Part shown: one piece after another, positions 60,701 to 63,235 of the stretch | Layout: every line of letters begins with the position of its first letter | How positions within the stretch are numbered: position 1 is the first letter of the stretch | Source of the DNA: Talinum fruticosum | Taxonomy: Eukaryota > Streptophyta > Magnoliopsida > Caryophyllales > Talinaceae | DNA length: 64,000 nucleotides | Direction: 5' to 3' | NCBI GenBank assembly: GCA_021018815.1 | Contig: JAITYX010000017.1 | Span: 6,324,001 to 6,388,000, forward strand | Program-made: the position numbers and the translations under genes | Notes under the pieces: generated by a model | The model's input: only the letters and a program-made list of their open reading frames with translations | The model's database searches: none | Told to the model about the DNA's origin: nothing

Positions 60701-60852
60701 CAATGAGTGCATCATGCCACGGTCGACAATTATCAGCACCATCAACACCCACGAAATCGAAAGATCCTTGAAAACTGCTACAGTGAATCCCCAGACCATG
60801 AATCTCTACAATCTTGCTCACCTGGCCACCTCTTGACTTCGAAATCATAGAC
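7004..60852 (-). CDS. SHBY: VPS13-family lipid-transfer protein, SHRUBBY type (40 exons in window, 5' end missing)
   Basis: Gene-level entry; the exons are listed separately and numbered w1 to w40 in transcript order. VPS13 proteins are rod-like lipid channels that move phospholipids between membranes at contact sites. The plant SHRUBBY member is known for a role in root growth and radial patterning and for binding SHORT-ROOT. Seen here: the chorein-side segment (w1-w5), the long middle groove (w6-w20), the VAB/SHR-BD domain with [15 protein letters not shown] and [18 protein letters not shown] (w21-w28), the VPS13_C helices with [10 protein letters not shown] and [18 protein letters not shown] (w35-w39) and a PH-like end (w40). 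No separate PH or C2 insertion like that of the larger plant VPS13 paralogues is seen. Seven exons carry one- or two-base shortfalls, mostly in single-base runs. The start codon lies beyond the window. Family assignment is firm; SHRUBBY orthology rests on overall resemblance to that subfamily. Confidence 0.85.
8480..8549 (-). CDS. SHBY: VPS13 exon w39
   Basis: 70 nt encoding [20 protein letters not shown] and VLS, the 'G..GL..SP..GA...G..G...G' VPS13_C motif. Acceptor TTTGGTAG, donor GTATTA. Confidence 0.95.
8640..8744 (-). CDS. SHBY: VPS13 exon w38
   Basis: 35 codons ([20 protein letters not shown].., ending GVINELLE), phase 0 at both ends, acceptor ACATATAG, donor GTACAG. Confidence 0.94.
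8827..8937 (-). CDS. SHBY: VPS13 exon w37
   Basis: 37 codons ([20 protein letters not shown].., ending TQFSKAAHK), phase 0 at both ends, acceptor TTGGCAG, donor GTACAT. 'G...G...LL......SD...' belongs to the VPS13_C/ATG2_C helices. Confidence 0.95.
9086..9190 (-). CDS. SHBY: VPS13 exon w36
   Basis: 35 codons ([20 protein letters not shown].., ending SVPAKGALQ), phase 0 at both ends, acceptor GATCAG, donor GTATTT. The Gly-rich amphipathic segment is the 'GNP.GF....G..DF...PA.G' motif of VPS13_C. Confidence 0.95.
9191..10870 (-). other. VPS13 intron between w35 and w36
   Basis: 1.7 kb without coding signal. At 9340-9530 there are repeated CTAAGAGCC / GGCTCTTA and TTTTAGTA words in both orientations, probably an old MITE. 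Nothing else is recognised. Confidence 0.55.
10871..11017 (-). CDS. SHBY: VPS13 exon w35 (start of VPS13_C region)
   Basis: 49 codons ([20 protein letters not shown].., [27 protein letters not shown]), phase 0 at both ends, acceptor TCTAACAG, donor GTATAC. It opens the C-terminal helical region shared with ATG2. Confidence 0.95.
11181..11400 (+). mobile_element. Candidate tRNA-derived SINE
   Basis: Starts with a Pol III A-box-like TGGCTTAATAGTTATGG (11183) and a consensus B box GGTTCAATCCC (11213-11223), spaced as in tRNA-derived SINEs. The 3' end is unclear; a G-rich stretch (11340-11395) follows. It lies in the intron between w34 and w35. Confidence 0.45.
11808..11827 (+). repeat. Poly-A run
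   Basis: An A run of about 18 bases following CCCCGCCCC in the w34-w35 intron. It may be the tail of an old retroposon, but no body was recognised. Confidence 0.6.
12246..12280 (+). repeat. Compound (CT)n(GT)n microsatellite
   Basis: A CT run followed directly by a GT run, in the w34-w35 intron. It has the same composition as the left arm of the hairpin at 16211. Confidence 0.95.
12755..12816 (-). CDS. SHBY: VPS13 exon w34 (two bases short)
   Basis: 62 nt; phases require 64. It reads [12 protein letters not shown], then loses frame. The expected VLTSGESLIH ending appears only if two runs are one base longer: A3 at 12779-12781 and C3 at 12769-12771 on the plus strand. Acceptor TGTACAG, donor GTAAGT. 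Confidence 0.82.
12911..13113 (-). CDS. SHBY: VPS13 exon w33
   Basis: 203 nt: a Ser-rich linker, then [20 protein letters not shown] and [15 protein letters not shown] plus two bases. 'GAPWQ.I.LLARRQ.KIYVE' is conserved. Acceptor CTTTGCAG, donor GTAAAT. Confidence 0.92.
13235..13297 (-). CDS. SHBY: VPS13 exon w32 (possible GC donor, one base short)
   Basis: 63 nt ([19 protein letters not shown]..), acceptor TACTGCAG. No GT donor follows before the frame closes at TAA; the best donor is AAG|GCAAGC, a GC-AG type. With that donor the exon is one base out of phase with w33, which a sixth base in the five-T run before AAG would correct. The 3' boundary is the least certain of the gene. Confidence 0.6.
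13385..13710 (-). CDS. SHBY: VPS13 exon w31
   Basis: 326 nt encoding [40 protein letters not shown] and [11 protein letters not shown] plus two bases of Arg. 'QIDNQL..TPYPV' is a hallmark of VPS13 proteins. Acceptor ATCATTAG, donor GTGTGT. Confidence 0.95.
13880..14059 (-). CDS. SHBY: VPS13 exon w30
   Basis: 60 codons ([18 protein letters not shown].. to [19 protein letters not shown]), phase 0 at both ends, acceptor GTTTCAG, donor GTAATA. '[14 protein letters not shown]' bridges to w31. Confidence 0.93.
14138..14188 (-). CDS. SHBY: VPS13 exon w29 (17 codons)
   Basis: Short exon [17 protein letters not shown], phase 0 at both ends, acceptor TTCTACAG, donor GTGCAA. 'V.AEGA.KVL' spans this exon and w30 and matches the family. 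Confidence 0.9.
14332..14427 (-). CDS. SHBY: VPS13 exon w28
   Basis: 32 codons ([20 protein letters not shown].., ending in a run of eight Ser then Lys). The poly-Ser tract comes from a short triplet repeat (14332-14359). Acceptor GTCGTAAG, donor GTACTG. Confidence 0.9.
14505..14618 (-). CDS. SHBY: VPS13 exon w27
   Basis: 38 codons ([20 protein letters not shown].., ending [10 protein letters not shown]), phase 0 at both ends. 'IYQQ' and 'PYAWDEP..PH.L.VE' are VPS13 signatures. Acceptor CTTGCAG, donor GTACTG. Confidence 0.94.
14619..15572 (-). other. VPS13 intron between w26 and w27
   Basis: 954 bp with no coding signal. The open frames at 14887-15170 in both orientations have no conserved motif. 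Confidence 0.6.
15573..15843 (-). CDS. SHBY: VPS13 exon w26
   Basis: 271 nt encoding [51 protein letters not shown] and [20 protein letters not shown]. This is the most conserved block of the VAB/SHR-BD domain. Acceptor GCTACAG, donor GTTAGT. Confidence 0.95.
16211..16308. repeat. Palindromic compound microsatellite (CT)(GT)-loop-(CA)(GA)
   Basis: AACC(TC)n(TG)n, then a six-base TAAATT centre, then (CA)n(GA)nGGTT. The two halves are reverse complements over about 40 bases and can form a long hairpin. It lies in the intron between w25 and w26. Confidence 0.95.
16682..16798 (-). CDS. SHBY: VPS13 exon w25
   Basis: 117 nt encoding [18 protein letters not shown] and [15 protein letters not shown]. 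It joins w26 as [12 protein letters not shown] with matching phase. Acceptor TGTACCAG, donor GTATGC. This is a diagnostic VAB-domain repeat. Confidence 0.93.
17344..18088 (-). CDS. SHBY: VPS13 exon w24 (VAB/SHR-BD domain)
   Basis: 745 nt in a single frame. It includes [36 protein letters not shown] and [20 protein letters not shown], ending [11 protein letters not shown] plus two bases of Arg. The '[12 protein letters not shown]' motif is the core of the SHR-binding domain. A Ser-rich, poorly conserved loop lies in between. Acceptor CTTGCAAG, donor GTATAT. Confidence 0.93.
18168..18350 (-). CDS. SHBY: VPS13 exon w23 (one base short)
   Basis: 183 nt; phases require 184. The expected join ..[16 protein letters not shown] needs a sixth base in the five-base run at 18334-18338. 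Downstream the frame reads [20 protein letters not shown] and FVPDFSYG. Acceptor TTTTCCAG, donor GTACTT. Confidence 0.85.
18458..18916 (-). CDS. SHBY: VPS13 exon w22
   Basis: 153 codons, phase 0 at both ends, beginning [20 protein letters not shown] and ending [16 protein letters not shown]. It includes [32 protein letters not shown] and [20 protein letters not shown]. The start uses acceptor ACCACTAG rather than the AG six bases further in, because only that keeps phase with w21. Donor GTTTAC. Confidence 0.9.
19001..19072 (-). CDS. SHBY: VPS13 exon w21
   Basis: 24 codons ([20 protein letters not shown]..). This is the 'NLTS.PLELRF' repeat that opens the VAB/SHR-BD beta-propeller-like domain. 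Acceptor TTTCGCAG, donor GTATGT. Confidence 0.92.
19146..19697 (-). CDS. SHBY: VPS13 exon w20
   Basis: 184 codons, phase 0 at both ends. It starts [20 protein letters not shown] and includes [39 protein letters not shown] and ending SKLIQLYST. It leads into the VAB/SHR-binding domain. Acceptor CTTTTTTCAG, donor GTGAGT. Confidence 0.92.
19781..19936 (-). CDS. SHBY: VPS13 exon w19
   Basis: 52 codons ([20 protein letters not shown].. to VTTSLFE), phase 0 at both ends, acceptor TCTGTAG, donor GTATCT. It carries the near-universal VPS13 'WEPF(V/I)EPW' motif. Confidence 0.92.
20023..20151 (-). CDS. SHBY: VPS13 exon w18
   Basis: 43 codons ([20 protein letters not shown].. to FINYNNIHK), phase 0 at both ends, acceptor GATGCAG, donor GTTTGT. 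'[14 protein letters not shown]' and 'NYNNIHK' are family motifs. Confidence 0.9.
21071..21170 (+). repeat. Direct duplication, 42 identical bases at 57-bp spacing
   Basis: TACAGTGGCCTTATCAGCTG and the following 22 bases recur identically at 21071 and 21128. Confidence 0.95.
21543..21652. mobile_element. Small MITE with 17-18 bp TIRs
   Basis: The left end GGCCTTATTCCATTTAGC and right end CTAAATGGAACAAGGCC are inverted copies with one mismatch, enclosing about 75 bp of AT-rich sequence. Target duplication not resolved. Confidence 0.75.
21694..21737 (+). repeat. (CA)n microsatellite
   Basis: About 21 CA units with one CT interruption, in the w17-w18 intron. Confidence 0.97.
22223..23420 (-). 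CDS. SHBY: VPS13 exon w17 (one base short)
   Basis: 1,198 nt; phases need 1,199. The open frame runs from [13 protein letters not shown] to [12 protein letters not shown] and includes [11 protein letters not shown] and [20 protein letters not shown]. The first residues, expected as EDSYFF, are joined to the rest only if the six-base run at 23407-23412 had a seventh base. Acceptor CTTTTCAG, donor GTATTG. Confidence 0.87.
23541..25062 (-). CDS. SHBY: VPS13 exon w16, largest exon (one base short)
   Basis: 1,522 nt; neighbour phases require 1,523. The first part includes [20 protein letters not shown] and [18 protein letters not shown]. The second part, in another frame, includes [35 protein letters not shown] and [20 protein letters not shown], all conserved SHRUBBY-type segments. 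The switch lies between about 24645 and 24712, best placed at the four-base run 24670-24673. Acceptor TTTGTAG, donor GTAGGC. Confidence 0.85.
25490..25829. repeat. Diverged tandem duplication of about 185 bp
   Basis: Two adjacent copies start CTGATCAACATGGCCAAATG (25491) and CTGATCAACATTGACAAAAT (25677). Both continue to GGGGAGATGGGGAAAGG-like and TTTTTTCTTG words. The second copy runs up to the donor of VPS13 exon w15. Confidence 0.8.
25830..26106 (-). CDS. SHBY: VPS13 exon w15 (one base short)
   Basis: 277 nt from acceptor GCAG to donor GTGAGT. It reads [20 protein letters not shown] through ..LAYECDQSK, then shifts frame at about 25993-26003 to continue [20 protein letters not shown] ..LSVQLLNLR. 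The phases of w14 and w16 require 278 nt. The loss maps to a run of three A's (25993-25995) or the A run just beside it. The first frame ends at a TGA near 25958, so without correction the protein would stop here. Confidence 0.8.
26475..26965. mobile_element. Possible hAT-like non-autonomous element
   Basis: GGTGGCAAGTGGACTGGTCC opens a segment rich in CTGGTC/GGCCC words. A complementary CGGCTCGGCCCACTTTC lies at about 26948-26964, with an AT-rich centre. The layout recalls plant hAT elements whose ends read GGTGGCAA. The termini are imperfect. Confidence 0.4.
27250..27345 (+). mobile_element. LINE 3' end fragment
   Basis: The plus strand reads [15 protein letters not shown], the C-terminal end seen in the other L1-like copies here (compare GDIPLNS at 63189). 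Very short and truncated; sited in the w14-w15 intron. Confidence 0.5.
27395..28140. repeat. AT-rich block flanked by ACATAAACGA-type direct repeats
   Basis: Short units like CGAACATAAA recur at 27403-27500 and again at 28078-28130, bracketing about 580 bp of AT-rich sequence with a (CT) run. Possibly a non-autonomous element with subterminal repeats. Confidence 0.5.
28994..29110 (-). CDS. SHBY: VPS13 exon w14
   Basis: 39 codons ([20 protein letters not shown].., ending MELKQLE), phase 0 at both ends, acceptor TTCTTCAG, donor GTAACC. It matches 'P.FPQ..S..EKFCAS....CIIPDE..LKQLE'. Confidence 0.88.
29197..29379 (-). CDS. SHBY: VPS13 exon w13
   Basis: 61 codons ([19 protein letters not shown].. 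to [15 protein letters not shown]), phase 0 at both ends, acceptor GACCACAG, donor GTGAGT. The 'IYD.YD..L.DLQ' motif is standard in the middle region. Confidence 0.87.
29380..32558 (-). other. VPS13 intron between w12 and w13
   Basis: 3.2 kb. Apart from the LINE at 30230-31512 it shows only AT-rich sequence and a T16-like run (30152-30170). No exon signal. Confidence 0.6.
30230..31512 (+). mobile_element. LINE (L1-like) 3' portion, antisense to the host gene
   Basis: The plus strand reads [19 protein letters not shown], then [14 protein letters not shown], later [23 protein letters not shown] and ending SHQPKK. These are the reverse-transcriptase tail and zf-RVT region of plant L1 elements, with many stops and frame changes. 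The 3' end is ACCCAAAAAATAA at about 31510. It lies in the intron between w12 and w13. Confidence 0.8.
32559..32661 (-). CDS. SHBY: VPS13 exon w12
   Basis: 103 nt encoding [20 protein letters not shown], then [13 protein letters not shown]. This is the 'WDV....I.(V/L)PW.N' strand-turn motif found across VPS13. Acceptor TTTGGCAG, donor GTACTC. Confidence 0.87.
32662..33844 (-). other. VPS13 intron between w11 and w12
   Basis: 1.2 kb, no coding signal. GGATTCAAAGTGCAGTTTTG at 33259 and GGATTTTAAGTGCAGTTTTG at about 33740 resemble the ends of the MITE family best seen at 46989. Confidence 0.55.
33845..33903 (-). CDS. SHBY: VPS13 exon w11
   Basis: 59 nt encoding [19 protein letters not shown], matching the conserved '[14 protein letters not shown]' motif. 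Acceptor TTAACAG, donor GTGAGT. The split Glu codon is completed by w12. Confidence 0.85.
35975..36160 (+). repeat. CCACGAATTG short repeats inside the LTR
   Basis: CCACGAATTG or close variants recur at least six times, three as GAGGCCACGAATTG spaced 25-28 bp apart. Confidence 0.85.
36848..36920 (+). repeat. Direct repeat ATACTCCGAGCGTGTGGCTC
   Basis: The 20-base word plus GTTGAGTT occurs at about 36849 and again at about 36885, just downstream of the LTR TATA box. Confidence 0.9.
37246..37645 (+). mobile_element. Second solo LTR-like element (copia-like)
   Basis: Starts TGTCACGGAAGGGCCCGAAA and ends CGTCCCATGACA, with short inverted TGTCA/TGACA ends, about 400 bp. The internal order is LTR-like: TATA at about 37412 (CATGTATATATACCC), a CT-rich leader and a TAG/CCATGACA end. 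The flanks CCAAA and CAAAG are not a clean 5-bp duplication. Confidence 0.6.
37990..38620 (-). mobile_element. LINE fragment, same family as 30230
   Basis: The minus strand at about 38430-38510 reads [20 protein letters not shown] then WKMMPLT, the segment seen as [21 protein letters not shown] in the plus-strand copies. The boundaries are approximate. Confidence 0.5.
39796..39894 (-). CDS. SHBY: VPS13 exon w10
   Basis: 33 codons ([20 protein letters not shown].., ending AELILK), phase 0 at both ends, acceptor ATTGCAG, donor GTACTA. The family usually continues with about 35 residues before the segment in w11; that piece was not found in the 5.9 kb that follow. Confidence 0.8.
39895..42501 (-). 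other. VPS13 intron between w9 and w10
   Basis: 2.6 kb with no supported exon or recognisable element. Frames at 39945-40229 and 41756-42037 on the minus strand are open but match nothing I know. Confidence 0.5.
42502..42652 (-). CDS. SHBY: VPS13 exon w9
   Basis: 151 nt encoding [20 protein letters not shown] and [20 protein letters not shown]. It is aligned by the 'A.ECK.WEESA.I' motif. Acceptor CTTTTCAG, donor GTGTGT after ..RTEK; phase 0 into w10. Confidence 0.85.
43240..43430 (+). mobile_element. Candidate tRNA-derived SINE
   Basis: A box TGGCCTAGTGG (43246) and B box GGTTCAAATCC (43289-43299) at tRNA-like spacing, followed by a pyrimidine-rich body. The 3' end is uncertain. It lies in the w8-w9 intron. 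Confidence 0.5.
43872..44042 (-). CDS. Orphan first-exon-like open frame (unidentified, possible nested gene fragment)
   Basis: Starts [20 protein letters not shown], basic and Ser-rich, then ITEE-like acidic residues ([19 protein letters not shown]). It ends at a strong donor, CAAG|GTATTAAC (43871 downward). Upstream is a CT-rich, leader-like stretch (44050-44200). It sits in the VPS13 intron between w8 and w9 on the same strand but does not fit the VPS13 phase or family. No second exon was identified; read through, the frame closes at TAA near 43803. It may be a captured gene 5' end, a retained fragment of a nested gene, or chance. Confidence 0.35.
45212..45333 (-). CDS. SHBY: VPS13 exon w8
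   Basis: 122 nt ([13 protein letters not shown].. to [16 protein letters not shown]) following ..SDEVIK of w7. Acceptor TTCACAG, donor GTATGG. It ends with two bases of a Ser codon completed by w9. Confidence 0.85.
45429..45620 (-). CDS. SHBY: VPS13 exon w7
   Basis: 64 codons, phase 0 at both ends. A Ser- and Glu-rich linker leads into [20 protein letters not shown] and [12 protein letters not shown], a block highly conserved in plant SHRUBBY-type proteins. Acceptor GCTTATAG, donor GTAAGT. Confidence 0.92.
45794..45895 (-). CDS. SHBY: VPS13 exon w6
   Basis: 34 codons ([20 protein letters not shown].. to AERELE), phase 0 at both ends, acceptor TTTTTAG, donor GTATAA. The acidic 'E.ME..SDIDDIL.FR..AE' signature is typical of the family. 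Confidence 0.9.
46989..47172. mobile_element. MITE, GGATTCAAAATG family, most complete copy
   Basis: The left end TGGATTGAAAATGTGACC and the right end CCGCATTTTGAATCCC are imperfect inverted repeats around about 150 bp. The centre carries GGCAGCATTGGAAAGTTTTT and GCGTTTTCACC, which recur in the copies at 50107 and 59698. Confidence 0.7.
48110..48420 (-). mobile_element. LINE fragment, same family as 30230
   Basis: The minus strand reads [18 protein letters not shown], the C-terminal W..WKERN..IFE motif of plant L1 reverse transcriptases. It is preceded by a degraded [10 protein letters not shown] segment shared with the other copies. Confidence 0.7.
49023..49107 (+). repeat. 42-bp tandem duplication
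   Basis: TTGCAAACACTTTCCTCTTC... ending GGGCTTCTCAAA occurs twice in tandem with two mismatches. Confidence 0.93.
49590..49700. repeat. Dispersed repeat, GCAAACCAAGCATCCTACAA family
   Basis: GGATGCAAACCAAGCATCCT followed by CATCCAAAGTAGAA is shared, with divergence, with about 54996-55060 and 60280-60380. Likely the same truncated retroelement tail in three places. Confidence 0.55.
49706..50003. mobile_element. Long-hairpin MITE
   Basis: The left arm GGGTTATTGGATTAAAATAA and the right arm TTATTTTAATCCAATAACCC are exact inverted copies. The pairing extends inward through GTACTTTGGGGGTTTG / CAAACCCCCAAAGTAC and further, so almost the whole 298 bp can fold back. The flanks share TTAAAAA. Confidence 0.88.
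50107..50262. mobile_element. MITE, GGATTCAAAATG family, right end eroded
   Basis: TGGATTCAAAATGTGGTT then CAGCAGCATTGGAAAGTTTT and GCGTTTTCACCATGCG match the element at 46989. The right terminal repeat is not clear. Confidence 0.6.
50215..50620 (-). mobile_element. LINE zf-RVT fragment
   Basis: The minus strand shows [20 protein letters not shown] and [17 protein letters not shown], the C-x2-C...HLLLHC...W zinc-binding tail of plant L1 reverse transcriptase. A T17 run lies at 50588-50601 on the plus strand. Confidence 0.75.
51437..51500 (-). CDS. SHBY: VPS13 exon w5
   Basis: 64 nt encoding [21 protein letters not shown], the '.RRKYV.LYK.KL' motif that follows the WWRYA block in VPS13. Acceptor AACGCAG, donor GTAAGA. 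A 4.6-kb intron follows w3 and a 5.5-kb intron follows this exon. Confidence 0.9.
51501..54046 (-). other. VPS13 intron between w4 and w5
   Basis: 2.5 kb. A probable LINE remnant lies at 53110-53400; the rest shows no coding signal. A mixed T/G run is at 51748-51775. Confidence 0.55.
53110..53400 (-). mobile_element. Probable LINE fragment
   Basis: Minus-strand frames give [20 protein letters not shown] and [14 protein letters not shown], resembling a degraded zf-RVT tail. Frame changes are frequent. Confidence 0.4.
54047..54196 (-). CDS. SHBY: VPS13 exon w4
   Basis: 150 nt encoding [20 protein letters not shown], then [18 protein letters not shown] and [12 protein letters not shown]. The 'WW.YA..SVL.DVR' block is one of the most conserved stretches of VPS13 proteins. 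Acceptor AATGCAG, donor GTATGT; the phase matches both neighbours. Confidence 0.92.
55077..55173 (+). repeat. 48-bp tandem duplication
   Basis: TGTATTGCATCAATTGAAGA and the following bases to AAAAAG occur twice in tandem with a few substitutions. Confidence 0.93.
56030..58166 (+). mobile_element. LINE (L1-like) 3' portion with nested insertion and long A tail
   Basis: The plus strand reads [20 protein letters not shown] then [16 protein letters not shown] (zf-RVT region). After the nested element it continues [20 protein letters not shown]. It ends TTTTTAAAACAT followed by an A run of about 16 at 58150-58166. Stops throughout; interrupted by 56425-57370. Confidence 0.8.
56425..57370. mobile_element. 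hAT-like non-autonomous element nested in the LINE
   Basis: Left end TAGAGATGGTAATTAAGTCC, right end GACCCGTTGCCATCCCTA. The TAGRGATGGYAA terminal inverted repeat is the common plant hAT style. Subterminal CGGATCGGAT/ATCCGACCCG words repeat many times in both orientations. No transposase is seen. An 8-bp target duplication was not resolved. Confidence 0.7.
58785..58864 (-). CDS. SHBY: VPS13 exon w3
   Basis: 80 nt ([20 protein letters not shown].. to QLREK), acceptor CTTTTCAG, donor GTATAT. It ends with two bases of a Lys codon that w4 completes, giving the family motif LREK-YGRYRP. Confidence 0.85.
58956..59024 (-). CDS. SHBY: VPS13 exon w2
   Basis: 23 codons ([20 protein letters not shown]..), phase 0 at both ends, acceptor CTTTTCCAG, donor GTCAGT. 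It matches the conserved beta-rich '[14 protein letters not shown]' segment of the lipid groove. Confidence 0.85.
59215..59400 (-). mobile_element. LINE fragment
   Basis: The minus strand reads [19 protein letters not shown], the W..W.KRN..VFE motif of plant L1 C-termini. Short and truncated. Confidence 0.6.
59698..59828. mobile_element. MITE, GGATTCAAAATG family, short copy
   Basis: ACGGATTCAAAATGTGCG at the left and ATTGCATTCAATCCTTG at the right, with GCCGCATCAGGAAGCTTTTT inside matching the other copies. Shorter than the 46989 copy. Confidence 0.6.
60654..60852 (-). CDS. SHBY: VPS13 exon w1 (end of chorein-side region)
   Basis: 66 codons after one carried base, from acceptor CTTTTCAG to donor GTAGGC. 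It contains [19 protein letters not shown], which matches the conserved segment after the N-terminal chorein domain of SHRUBBY-type VPS13. It ends ..DLSLL in phase 0 and joins w2 ([10 protein letters not shown]). This is the most 5' exon that can be supported; the preceding 3.1 kb shows no further exon. Confidence 0.85.
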
Positions 60853-61076
60853 CTGAAAAGGTTCAGTCATTTGGAAATCCATAAGAGAACATACTACCAA
60901 ACCTAAATATCATTATAAAAGCTCATCCAACCTTCTGACTTTTCATATCAAAAAAGAAAAGAAGTCATTTCAATTTGCTTATTGCCTACAGTTTAGCTTT
61001 CTACAAAGATAAATGCCCTCATAACAAGGGCACAAGGGGGTTTTTTTTAATTTGACAAGTAATAAAAAAAATTTAA

Positions 61077-61394
61077 GGACACTGAGAGATTCACACATGC
61101 AGTAAAGTAATAAAACTATACACAATAGCCTAAACGTAACATTTTAGTTTATAGCTCTCTTTTTGTAAATAGATGGCTATGACAGCCCTCTGCTTGACCT
61201 TTACAGGGTAAAGGTTGCAAACATCGCTTCTATAAGGACACTGAGAGATTCACACATGCAGTAAAGTAATAAAACTATACACAATAGCCTAAACGTAACA
61301 TTTTAGTTTATAGCTCTCTTTTTGTAAATAGATGGCTATGACAGCCCTCTGCTTGACCTTTACAGGGTAAAAGTTGCAAACATCGCTTCTATAT
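61077..61394 (+). repeat. 159-bp tandem duplication, nearly identical
   Basis: Two copies start GGACACTGAGAGATTCACAC at 61077 and 61236. GGACACTG appears a third time at 61395, after which similarity ends. Only about one difference was seen (AAAGGTTG versus AAAAGTTG), so the event is recent. Confidence 0.96.
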
Positions 61395-62859
61395 GGACAC
61401 TGCCTAGGCAGGATCTACACTTAGTGGTAGTGTTGTCCATCAGGAGGACATTTATTGACAAAAAGATATGAATTGTTTAATTATGTATTTATTCACCACT
61501 TCTGAATTGTAAGTCACAGAGAGTGTCATGCCAGGTGTTAACAATCACGATTTTTCTGGTAAGTCTTTAAATTCGACATAACAAAAATAACAAACAATAG
61601 TCACAATTTCTCGTTTTTCGGCATGCCCAAGAGCCTCTACAAAGTGTCAATGTCAGTATCCAATACTGAACATTTATGTGCTAAAGCTGAGTACTTGTTT
61701 ATATCAGCCTAATGTTATGGTTAAAATATGACAAACAATATTTTTTGGTAAAGCAACTTGAATTTTATCACAGCCATTCGAGATAGATAGATTTAAGCGG
61801 TTGATGCCATCCAGAACACAAAGGGCCTGTCTGCACTTGCTTCTTCCCCCTTTTTGCCCATTGTTGCTTGGGCAACGAGATGCTCAATACAAGCAATTTC
61901 AGCTTAGCTGATTGTATGGTGAAAGTAATAAACAAAGTTGGCCGTCTTTTGGCTTTTTGTCCTAGGGTGGGCGCTTTCTCTCTGGCAATGAGTCAGCATC
62001 TCTGCTGCCTTAGCTTAGACTTTAGGCAACTTTTGAGGATCTTTATCCGGTCATTCAGTAAATGATTTAAGACATGGTTGCAGAGATAGTTGTGTGCGTG
62101 CAGGATGGACATGGTGTCCACGACTACCACCTTCCCTCCCAAGCTCTGGCCAGTGAATTCTCAATCATAAGCAAATCATATCACCAAAAGAACAGCTTGC
62201 ACATTCCTTCTATCACGTATTTCCTTAAACAGTCAAACGATTACCCAGTAGGAGTTTGCTTTGCTATTGTCAGGCTTGAAAATCTTAAACCAAACAGCAT
62301 CTGCACCAAGGAGATAGAGGACAATTGAATTAGTTCACATCAAAACCAATTGTCACAACAAGAACCAGTTCCACAGTAAATTCCAGACAAATAGACCAAA
62401 ACCTATCAAGAATCCATGTCACATACTCATATTAACGAGAGGTAATAAAATTCCAGACAAATAGACCTAAACCAATCGAATTACCTCAGCAGAGAGATAG
62501 AAAGTTCTTAACAGATGTATGGATTACAGGAATGTCAAGGTCCTCAAAAAGCAATCAATTTAACAAAGCATGAAAAACATGTCTGGCCCCATGATTCTAC
62601 AAGATCATCTATGCTTAAGTTTTTTGAAATAGACTTCTGGAAAGGTCTAATTGTGCTGATTTTTCATGTCAAGGCCATCTGGATGGCCAAAACAACCACT
62701 AAGGCTTTTTTTCTTTTTGTTTTTTTGGCTAAGGCAGCTACTATAAGCAAGATTACGTACAAAGAAATTAAGAAAATACGGAAATTTTGTTTTAGCTAGA
62801 AGTGGAACAAGTGGCCGAGCACCTTCTTCTTCAAAGTCATCAGTTTCTTCACTTAGCCA

Positions 62860-63235
62860 AATGTCATTCTACCTACAGGTATTAATTGGGTACTCCGCAA
62901 TGTCAAAGATATTTTTGGTTGGTCAGAAAAGACAGATGAAGAGGAGTTGGCTTCGTGGTATATGGAAGAGGATTCCTTCCGTTAACCACTCTAGTATTTG
63001 GAAAGAGACAATCAGCTGGATTTTGTCAAAGTTATATCTTATCATGAAATTAAACATTTTTTTCTAGGATTCTATATAGTTGGAGTTGAGTGCCTAACAA
63101 TGATGTCCAACCTTTTGGCTTCTGTAGATAGTAATAATGTGGAGCAGGAAAGAACGATGATCTTTCTATGTGCCGCTTTTGTACATAGGTGATATCCCCT
63201 TGAATTCCTAATGTAACTTTTGATTACAAATCACA
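62860..63235 (+). mobile_element. LINE 3' fragment, same family as 30230
   Basis: The plus strand reads KRQMKRSWLRGIWKRIPSV, then IGDIPLNS and a short A-rich end at about 63235 (TCACAAAAGAAG). It aligns with [18 protein letters not shown] at 57850 and the matching part of the 30230 copy. Confidence 0.65.

Noticed and set aside
62074..62328. Plus-strand open frame MVAEIVVCVQDGHGVHDYHL
   Set aside because: No family resemblance, no splice context and within a repeat-rich intron.
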